A stretch of 5,227 bases of DNA from an uncultured Pseudomonadota bacterium (GTDB lineage: Bacteria > Pseudomonadota > Gammaproteobacteria > Steroidobacterales > Steroidobacteraceae): assembly GCA_903910215.1 (NCBI GenBank), contig CAIVYV010000145.1, positions 1 through 5,227 of the forward strand. The letters run 5' to 3'. A program made the position numbers and the translations under genes. The notes beneath the pieces were generated by a model that saw only the letters and a program-made list of their open reading frames with translations, did no database searches and had not been told where the DNA came from. Within the stretch, counting starts at the first letter, position 1. Every line of letters starts with the position of its first letter. Of the stretch, positions 1-4,909 are shown in pieces.

Positions 1-186
1 ATCGGGGAACAGCAGTACCTTCATGCCGTTCGCCAAGCGATATTCGGTAATGCCCTCAACCGAGGTGACTTTCTCGGGTGGCGACAGTTTGGCGGGTTTT
101 GCCGTGGCCGCAGTGAGGGTGGGGGCAAGCAAGGTGAGGCTCAGCGCGGCGATGACGCCGGCGAGACGGGGCAGGAAATGTCGCAA
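1..186 (-). CDS. M16-family (pitrilysin/insulinase) zinc metallopeptidase, N-terminal fragment
   Basis: Partial gene, cut by the left edge; 62 residues are visible. The minus-strand translation starts MRHFLPRLAG and continues as a classic signal peptide: basic n-region, hydrophobic core (about residues 8-22), then a small-residue c-region (TLTAA near residues 23-27), so the product is probably exported to the periplasm. After a short linker it reads ITEYRLANGMKVLLFPD, the first beta-strand of M16 peptidases, which usually runs 'xxLxNGLxVxLxxD'. The zinc motif HxxEH would lie beyond the window, so activity cannot be judged. I chose the TTG start at 186 because GGAG sits 8 bases upstream. An in-frame GTG at 210 would add 8 residues (MFHTGAAP) and overlap the divergent gene. 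There is no ATG option. The family call rests on this N-terminal strand and the signal peptide only. Confidence 0.75.
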   Translation of the reverse strand, partial: MRHFLPRLAGVIAALSLTLLAPTLTAATAKPAKLSPPEKVTSVEGITEYRLANGMKVLLFPD

Positions 187-201
187 GGGAGCGGCTCCGG
201 T
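187..201. promoter_or_regulatory. Near-palindromic spacer giving divergent genes a Shine-Dalgarno each
   Basis: The 15 bases between the two divergent start codons read GGGAGCGGCTCCGGT. The core GGAGCGGCTCC is an inverted repeat around a central base. On the plus strand GGGAG lies 10 bases before the ATG at 202. On the minus strand GGAG lies 8 bases before the TTG at 186. The two ribosome-binding sites therefore occupy opposite strands of the same short palindrome, and no room is left for a promoter between the genes. Functional use is inferred from spacing alone. Confidence 0.5.
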
Positions 202-651
202 ATGAAACACGAAGCGGTCAATGTAGCCCGGTCGAACCAATATGCAAGCCTTGCGCTCGCAGGCTGGGTCGTGTTGGCGATGCCGGCGCCTGTCTTGGCC
301 CAAGCTTCCCCACTTTCGCCACCACGTCCTGCTGGGGTGCCGCCACTCGATCTGCGGGTGGGTGACATTCGGAGTTTCCTGCCGCCTGGCCAGTGGGCCG
401 AGCCCCTGCCCGCTGATATCGACGAGGTGATTGTCCGGTCGCGTAAGAAGGAGCCGGATATCCCCGAGCGCAAGACGGTTCCGCAGGGCTTGGGCGGCCT
501 GTTTTGGGCAGCCACCCGCCCGACGGAGGCGTGGCGTCTGCTGGTACCCGACCCTAACCAGCCGAAGATTCCGGATCGCAGTAGCGACGGCCCGAAGGAG
601 CCGCCTGGCGCTTATCGCAGTCGCATCGGCGAGCCGGGCAAAATCTTCTAA
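202..651 (+). CDS. Unrecognised small proline-rich exported protein
   Basis: 149 residues; I do not recognise the family. Residues 1-33 look like a Sec signal peptide: a polar n-region with K2 and R10, a hydrophobic core (about 16-27, ASLALAGWVVLAM) and a PAPVLA-QA cleavage site after A33. No cysteine follows the site, so it is not a lipoprotein. The mature part of about 116 residues is roughly 19% proline (22 Pro), has no further membrane segment, and ends GEPGKIF. It looks extended or poorly folded apart from two short hydrophobic patches (DEVIVRSR; LGGLFWAATRP then TEAWRLLVPD). The start at 202 is chosen because GGGAG is 10 bases upstream and the signal peptide begins there. An ATG at 178 would add MSQGSGSG and overlap the divergent M16 gene. 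The stop codon lies in the terminator of the converging hppA. Codon use resembles its neighbours, so a real gene is likely. A role at the envelope is inferred only from the signal peptide. Confidence 0.72.
   Translation: MKHEAVNVARSNQYASLALAGWVVLAMPAPVLAQASPLSPPRPAGVPPLDLRVGDIRSFLPPGQWAEPLPADIDEVIVRSRKKEPDIPERKTVPQGLGGLFWAATRPTEAWRLLVPDPNQPKIPDRSSDGPKEPPGAYRSRIGEPGKIF
220..247 (-). promoter_or_regulatory. Candidate sigma-70 promoter for the M16 peptidase gene
   Basis: Read on the minus strand, TTGCAT (242-247) and TACATT (220-225) are separated by 16 bases. The -10 matches the consensus at 4 of 6 positions and the -35 at 3 of 6. It would start transcription near 213, giving a leader of about 27 bases to the TTG at 186, or an almost leaderless message if the GTG at 210 is used. 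It lies inside the coding region of the divergent gene, as the 15-bp spacing requires. Weak evidence. Confidence 0.25.
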
Positions 652-678
652 AAAAAACCCCGCCACGAGGGCGGGGTT
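650..678 (-). terminator. Intrinsic terminator of hppA
   Basis: On the minus strand a 7-bp all-GC stem (CCCCGCC, 670-676, with GGCGGGG, 658-664) encloses a 5-base loop and is followed at once by eight T's (657-650). It begins 26 bases after the hppA stop. Read on the plus strand the hairpin is followed by only two T's, so it should be strong for hppA and weak for the converging gene. The T-tract includes the last two bases of the opposing gene's TAA stop. Confidence 0.9.
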
Positions 679-704
679 CGCAGAGCGCGAAAGTCGTCTC
701 TGGC

Positions 705-2744
705 TCAGAGCAAAGGCACGAGCAGCAGAGCGACGATATTGATGATTTTGATGAGCGGGTTGATCGCCGGGCCCGCGGTGTCCTTGTACGGATCACCGAC
801 GGTGTCGCCCGTGACGGCAGCCTTGTGGGCTTCAGAGCCCTTGCCGCCGAAGTGACCTTCCTCGATGTACTTCTTCGCGTTGTCCCAGGCACCGCCGCCG
901 GTGCACATGGAGATAGCGACGAAGAGGCCCGTGACGATCGTGCCGATCAACAGGCCACCGAGCGCGCGGATGCCGGCGCCCGGGCCCATCAGCGCGTTCA
1001 TGCCGAAAGCAATGACCACTGGCACCAGGATCGGCAGCAACGACGGAACGACCATTTCTTTGATCGCCGATTTGGTCAGCAGATCGACGGCCTTGGAGTA
1101 GTCGGGCTTCGCCGTTCCTTCCATGATGCCCTTGATCTCGCGGAACTGACGACGCACTTCGGTCACGACCGAGCCTGCTGCGCGACCCACCGCCTCCATC
1201 GCCATGGCGGCGAAGAGGTAGGGCACGAGACCGCCGATGAAGAGGCCGATGATCACCGCCGGATCGGAGAGCGAGAACTCTTCGAGTTTGCCCGCCGCTT
1301 CGAGATTGTGCGTGTAGTCGGCGAACAGCACGAGCGCTGCAAGGCCGGCCGAACCGATCGCATAGCCCTTGGTGACGGCCTTAGTGGTGTTACCCACGGC
1401 ATCGAGCGGATCGGTGATGTTGCGCACCTTCTTATCGAGCCCGGACATTTCGGCGATACCACCGGCGTTGTCCGTGATCGGGCCGTAAGCGTCGAGTGCC
1501 ACGATCATGCCCGTGAGCGACAGCATCGCAGTGGCTGCGATGGCGATACCGTAGAGACCCTCGAGCGAGTACGCGCCCCAGATCGCCAAGCACACCGCGA
1601 TGACGGGCAGTGCAGTCGACTTCATCGACACGCCCAGACCCGCGATCATGTTGGTGGCGTGGCCGGTTTGCGAGGCTTCGGCCACTTTCTGCACCGGGCT
1701 GAACTCGGTTGCAGTGTAGTACTCGGTGATCACGATCATGGCAGCCGTGAGGGCAAGACCGATGAGCGTGCAGCCGAACATCGTCAGATGATTGTCTGGC
1801 ATGAGCGATCCGGTGATGAACCAGAAAGCGATCGCCGAGACCAGCCCCGAGACGATCACGCCCTTGTAGAGCGCGTTCATGATCTTGCCGCCATCACTGA
1901 CCTTCACGAAGAAGGTGCCGACGATAGAGGCAACGATGGACGCTGCGCCGAGCGCGAGCGGATAGATGATCGACGCGCCGTTGGTACCCGCGAGCATCAG
2001 GCCACCCAAGAGCATGGTGGCGACCAAGGTGTCCGCGTAGGTCTCGAACAGGTCGGCAGCCATACCGGCGCAGTCGCCGACGTTGTCACCGACGTTATCG
2101 GCGATGACGGCCGGGTTACGCGGATCGTCCTCCGGGATACCCGCTTCAACCTTGCCGACGAGGTCGGCACCAACGTCTGCACCCTTGGTGAAGATGCCGC
2201 CGCCGAGGCGCGCGAAGATCGAGATCAGCGAACCGCCGAAGGCGAGGCCCACCAAGGAGTGCAGCGCGTGATCGTCTCCGACCACGCCACGCATCCAGAA
2301 GTAGTAGCCAGCCACGCCGAGCAGGCCGAGACCGACCACCAGCATGCCGGTGATCGCGCCGCCCTTGAAGGCGACCTGCAGCGCGGCGTTCAAACCATCG
2401 TTGGCCGCCTGGGCCGTGCGCACGTTGGCACGCACCGAGACGTTCATGCCGATGTAGCCCGCGATACCCGAGAGGATCGCGCCGACCGCGAATCCGCCGG
2501 CCGTTGCCCAGTCGAGAGCCACGCCCAGTACGACGCAGAGCACGACGCCGACGACGGCGATCGTCGAGTACTGACGATTGAGATAAGCCTGCGCACCCGC
2601 CTGAATCGCCGCGGCGATTTCCTGCATGCGGGCGTTGCCGGCATCGAGACGATTGATTGATGCAGCCGAGACCGCACCGTATATAACCGCGAGCAACCCC
2701 GCGCCAATGGCTATCCACAGCCAATTGATCAAATGGGCATCCAT
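705..2744 (-). CDS. hppA: K+-independent H+-translocating membrane pyrophosphatase
   Basis: 679 residues, normal length for the membrane PPase family, an inner-membrane protein of about 16 transmembrane helices that couples PPi hydrolysis to ion pumping. All signature segments are present: the substrate loop around residues 188-236 ([20 protein letters not shown], then [23 protein letters not shown]); the second acidic loop [10 protein letters not shown] (425-434); and the third, [18 protein letters not shown] (646-663), which carries Mg-PPi ligands. At the position that separates subclasses the sequence is GNTTKAVT (451-458), with Lys455 and Thr458. In the family, Lys/Thr here marks the K+-independent H+ pumps, and Ala/Gly marks the K+-dependent ones. 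The ATG at 2744 is preceded by AGGGGG with a 10-base spacer. It lies 102 bases downstream of pfp on the same strand and has its own terminator. No frameshift or missing catalytic residue was seen. Na+ pumping cannot be wholly excluded from sequence but is unlikely for this subclass. Confidence 0.97.
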   Translation of the reverse strand: MDAHLINWLWIAIGAGLLAVIYGAVSAASINRLDAGNARMQEIAAAIQAGAQAYLNRQYSTIAVVGVVLCVVLGVALDWATAGGFAVGAILSGIAGYIGMNVSVRANVRTAQAANDGLNAALQVAFKGGAITGMLVVGLGLLGVAGYYFWMRGVVGDDHALHSLVGLAFGGSLISIFARLGGGIFTKGADVGADLVGKVEAGIPEDDPRNPAVIADNVGDNVGDCAGMAADLFETYADTLVATMLLGGLMLAGTNGASIIYPLALGAASIVASIVGTFFVKVSDGGKIMNALYKGVIVSGLVSAIAFWFITGSLMPDNHLTMFGCTLIGLALTAAMIVITEYYTATEFSPVQKVAEASQTGHATNMIAGLGVSMKSTALPVIAVCLAIWGAYSLEGLYGIAIAATAMLSLTGMIVALDAYGPITDNAGGIAEMSGLDKKVRNITDPLDAVGNTTKAVTKGYAIGSAGLAALVLFADYTHNLEAAGKLEEFSLSDPAVIIGLFIGGLVPYLFAAMAMEAVGRAAGSVVTEVRRQFREIKGIMEGTAKPDYSKAVDLLTKSAIKEMVVPSLLPILVPVVIAFGMNALMGPGAGIRALGGLLIGTIVTGLFVAISMCTGGGAWDNAKKYIEEGHFGGKGSEAHKAAVTGDTVGDPYKDTAGPAINPLIKIINIVALLLVPLL

Positions 2745-2754
2745 TCTAGTTGTT

Positions 2755-2760
2755 CCCCCT
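2755..2760 (-). promoter_or_regulatory. Shine-Dalgarno of hppA
   Basis: AGGGGG on the minus strand, 10 bases before the ATG at 2744. It supports that start and contrasts with pfp and adk, which show no such site. Confidence 0.6.
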
Positions 2761-2774
2761 GAAGCAGATCAGCG

Positions 2775-2807
2775 AAAAAAAGGCGCTGCAATATAGCACA
2801 GCGCCTT
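2775..2807 (-). terminator. Intrinsic terminator or attenuator between pfp and hppA
   Basis: On the minus strand AAGGCGCTG (2807-2799) pairs perfectly with CAGCGCCTT (2788-2780), a 9-bp stem around a 10-base AT-rich loop, and the T-run continues through 2775. It begins 39 bases after the pfp stop codon, where a pfp terminator would be expected, and ends 30 bases before the hppA start. It should stop most transcription coming from pfp, so hppA may need its own promoter or read-through. Confidence 0.85.
2790..2798 (-). promoter_or_regulatory. Extended -10 promoter candidate for hppA inside the terminator loop
   Basis: The loop of the pfp terminator reads TGCTATATT on the minus strand, matching the extended -10 form TGnTATAAT at all but one position. 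There is no convincing -35: the hexamer 17 bases upstream is GAGGCC, but extended -10 promoters depend less on it. Transcription would begin near 2783, giving hppA a leader of about 40 bases that includes the AGGGGG ribosome-binding site. It would explain how hppA is expressed downstream of a terminator. Inferred from sequence only. Confidence 0.4.
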
Positions 2808-2846
2808 GTTTCGGCCTCGAGGGCGCGCCGCGTAGCGGAGCCGTCG

Positions 2847-4178
2847 TCAGCGCTTGAACGGCGGGAGTTTTTTCTTCACCGACACGCCCTTGATCTTCAC
2901 GTAGACCGGCAGGCCGTCCTTGTAGGGCGGTGGGTCGCCGCCGCCGATCAGCGGTAGAAGATAGCGACGGCATTTTTCCGTGATGCCGAAGCCGTCTGCG
3001 GTGATGAAATCGCGAGGCAGCTTTTTCTCGACATTGGCGACTTTGGCGAGCGGTACGCTGCTCACTGCCCAGCGATAGGGCTTCGAGGATTTGCGCACGA
3101 CGATTGGCATCACCGCGTTGTGCCCTTGAACCGCGAGCTCTACTGCGGCTTGACCCATGGCATAGGCCTGATCGACATCGACCTTCGAAGCGATGTGTCT
3201 GGCGGCGCGCTGCAGATAGTCGGCAACTGCCCAGTGGTATTTATAACCGTGCGCTTCACGCACCATGTTAGCAATCACGGGTCCGACGCCACCCAACTGC
3301 GTGTGACCGAAAGCATCCTTGGTGCCCGCATCGGCGAGGAAGGTGCCGTCTGCATACGCCGTTCCTTCGGACACGACGATCACGCAGTAGCCACAGCGAT
3401 CGACGCATTCTTTGACGCGCTTGAGAAACGCGGCACGTTTAAAGGGAATTTCAGGGAACAAGATGATATGCGGCGGTTCGTCGCGACCCTTGCCCGCAAG
3501 GCCGCCAGCGGCTGCAATCCAGCCGGCGTGCCGACCCATCACTTCCATGACGAATACTTTGGTCGAGGTTTTGGCCATCGACGCGACGTCGAAAGACGCT
3601 TCGAGGGTAGAGATGGCAACGTACTTGGCGACTGAGCCGAATCCCGGGCAGCAATCCGTGTACGGCAGATCGTTATCGACTGTCTTCGGCACGCCGATGC
3701 AGGTGATGGGGTATCCCAAGGCCTTGCCCATTTCGGCAACCTTGTGGGCGGTATCCATGGAGTCGTTGCCGCCGTTGTAAAAGAAATAGCCGATGTTGTG
3801 GGCCTTGAAGACCTCGATGAGTCGCTCGTATTCGGCGCGGTTCTGGTCGAGCCCTTTGAGCTTGAAGCGCGCCGAGCCGAAGGCGCCCGAGGGCGTATGA
3901 CGCAGACCCTGAATCGTCGCAGCCGATTCTTTCGAGCAGTCGATCAGATCTTCGTGGAGCGCGCCGACGATGCCGTGCCGACCGGCATAGACCTTGCCGA
4001 TCTGCTTCGGGAAGCGACGGGCGGTCTCGATGACCCCCGCAGCCGACGCATTGATGACGGCGGTTACGCCGCCCGATTGGGCGTAAAACGCGTTGCGCGG
4101 CGGGGTGGTCGCGCTCTGGCGGCTGCGGGCCGGGGCGGCGGATTTACGGCGGGATGGCTGTGCGACGGGCTTTTTCAT
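2847..4178 (-). CDS. pfp: Pyrophosphate-dependent 6-phosphofructokinase
   Basis: 443 residues. Cytosolic enzyme that reversibly phosphorylates fructose-6-phosphate with PPi, so it can serve glycolysis or gluconeogenesis. Motifs in order: YAQSGGVTAVINA (32-44), the phosphate-donor glycine loop; GGNDS (136-140), where Asp139 replaces the Gly of ATP enzymes (E. coli Gly104); PKTVDND (164-170), with Lys165 in place of E. coli Gly124 and catalytic base Asp168; MGRHAGW (214-220), sugar-phosphate Arg; and EGT (271-273). The Asp/Lys pair is the accepted mark of PPi specificity. The ATG at 4178 is the only possible start: upstream codons reach a stop without any start codon, and none follows before the conserved core. 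Residues 1-28 are therefore a true tail, rich in Lys, Arg, Ala, Pro and Ser with no acidic residue. The C-terminus is also very basic. The start has no Shine-Dalgarno. It lies upstream of hppA on the same strand and divergent from adk. Confidence 0.95.
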   Translation of the reverse strand: MKKPVAQPSRRKSAAPARSRQSATTPPRNAFYAQSGGVTAVINASAAGVIETARRFPKQIGKVYAGRHGIVGALHEDLIDCSKESAATIQGLRHTPSGAFGSARFKLKGLDQNRAEYERLIEVFKAHNIGYFFYNGGNDSMDTAHKVAEMGKALGYPITCIGVPKTVDNDLPYTDCCPGFGSVAKYVAISTLEASFDVASMAKTSTKVFVMEVMGRHAGWIAAAGGLAGKGRDEPPHIILFPEIPFKRAAFLKRVKECVDRCGYCVIVVSEGTAYADGTFLADAGTKDAFGHTQLGGVGPVIANMVREAHGYKYHWAVADYLQRAARHIASKVDVDQAYAMGQAAVELAVQGHNAVMPIVVRKSSKPYRWAVSSVPLAKVANVEKKLPRDFITADGFGITEKCRRYLLPLIGGGDPPPYKDGLPVYVKIKGVSVKKKLPPFKR

Positions 4179-4186
4179 GGGTCGCG

Positions 4187-4215
4187 AGCATACCGGACGG
4201 TTTGACCTGTCGGAA
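4187..4215 (-). promoter_or_regulatory. Candidate pfp promoter giving a nearly leaderless message
   Basis: On the minus strand TTCCGA (4210-4215, 3 of 6 matches) and TATGCT (4187-4192, 4 of 6) are separated by exactly 17 bases. Transcription would begin about 4180, only 0-3 bases before the pfp ATG at 4178. This agrees with the lack of any Shine-Dalgarno in front of pfp. The -35 is poor, so confidence is limited. Confidence 0.35.
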
Positions 4216-4230
4216 CCGGCCGGGTACTGT
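4202..4230 (+). promoter_or_regulatory. Candidate adk promoter giving a nearly leaderless message
   Basis: TTGACC (4202-4207) matches the -35 consensus at 5 of 6 positions and is 17 bases from TACTGT (4225-4230), which matches the -10 at 3 of 6. Transcription would begin about 4236-4238, 3-5 bases before the adk ATG. No Shine-Dalgarno precedes that ATG, consistent with a leaderless or very short-leader message. The -35 lies inside the spacer of the divergent pfp promoter candidate, so the two may compete for RNA polymerase. Confidence 0.45.
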
Positions 4231-4240
4231 GCCGCCCATC

Positions 4241-4891
4241 ATGCGTATCGTTTTTCTCGGCGCGCCGGGTTCCGGCAAAGGTACCCAGGCGCAGCGTCTG
4301 GTCGAACGTCACGGCATCCCGCAGATTTCGACTGGGGATCTGTTGCGTGCCCACGTGCGTGAAGGCACGGATCTTGGGCGTCGCGCCAAGGCGGTGATGG
4401 ACGCTGGGCAATTGGTCGATGACGCCACCATCCTCGGGATGGTGCGTGAGCGCCTTGCCCAAGGTGATGCCGCCCGTGGCTACATCCTCGACGGATTTCC
4501 CCGCACGATCCCGCAGGCCGAGGGCTTGGAGAAAATGTTGGCAGAGATCGGTCAGCCGCTCGATGCCGTGCTGCTCTTCGAGGTCGATTCGGGATTGCTT
4601 GTGAAGCGCATTTCGGGTCGTCGTACCTGTGAGACCTGTGGCCTGGTGTTTAACGTGCACACGGCGCCGCCACCGTCACCGCCACCTTGCGGTGGTCGCT
4701 GTGAAACGCCGAAGTTGGTGCAGCGTCCTGACGACAAGGAAGACACCGTCGCCAAGCGCATCGAGGTTTATGAGGCGCAGACGGCGCCGCTCGTCGGATT
4801 CTACGAGGGTAAGGGGCAGTTGCGTCGCGTCGATGCCGATGCGCCGCTCGCGACGGTCACCGCTCGCGTCGAAGCCGCGCTCGGTCGATAA
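4241..4891 (+). CDS. adk: Adenylate kinase, long form with cysteine-containing LID
   Basis: 216 residues; catalyses AMP + ATP to 2 ADP in the cytosol. The P-loop is GAPGSGKGT (7-15); the AMP-binding segment begins ISTGDLLRAHV (29-39); DGFPRT is at 84-89; GRR (126-128) leads into the LID; and QRPDDKEDTVAKRI (161-174) carries the catalytic arginines. The LID (about 122-159) has four cysteines, C130, C133, C150 and C154. The first three match the spacing of zinc-binding Gram-positive enzymes (CxxC-x16-C), but the last is one residue further on (CxxxC) than usual, and the loop between is APPPSPPP. Zinc binding is possible but unproven. The ATG at 4241 puts the P-loop at the family's usual place; an upstream in-frame ATG at 4154 would add 29 unrelated residues. 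It is divergent from pfp and convergent with rnd, 18 bases away. Confidence 0.97.
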   Translation: MRIVFLGAPGSGKGTQAQRLVERHGIPQISTGDLLRAHVREGTDLGRRAKAVMDAGQLVDDATILGMVRERLAQGDAARGYILDGFPRTIPQAEGLEKMLAEIGQPLDAVLLFEVDSGLLVKRISGRRTCETCGLVFNVHTAPPPSPPPCGGRCETPKLVQRPDDKEDTVAKRIEVYEAQTAPLVGFYEGKGQLRRVDADAPLATVTARVEAALGR

Positions 4892-4909
4892 CCGTCGCCC
4901 GGTAGCCGC

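Noticed and set aside
178..201. Earlier in-frame ATG for the exported protein, adding MSQGSGSG
   Set aside because: It would put a polar stretch before the signal peptide and overlap the M16 start; the ATG at 202 has a well-spaced GGGAG. Not fully excluded.
141..515. A 124-codon minus-strand open frame opposite the exported protein
   Set aside because: No domain, no ribosome-binding site seen, and it conflicts with both the signal-peptide gene on the plus strand and the M16 frame.
825..2660. A 611-codon open frame on the plus strand, antisense to hppA
   Set aside because: Its product is a low-complexity string rich in His, Arg, Asp and Glu with no recognisable domain. It is the expected by-product of a GC-rich gene read backwards, while the minus strand carries every motif of the membrane PPase family.
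2808..2846. Palindromic GGCGCGCC and GC-rich bases just after pfp
   Set aside because: Short palindromes are common at this base composition, no T-run follows, and a far better terminator lies directly downstream.
3120..4205. Several plus-strand open frames (3120-3635, 3412-3780, 3744-4205) opposite pfp
   Set aside because: They lie wholly or almost wholly over a well-conserved enzyme gene and their products show antisense-type composition with no motifs.
4154..4240. Earlier in-frame ATG for adk, adding 29 residues
   Set aside because: Adenylate kinases begin only a few residues before the P-loop. The extra stretch has no family resemblance, spans the putative adk promoter and overlaps the start of pfp.
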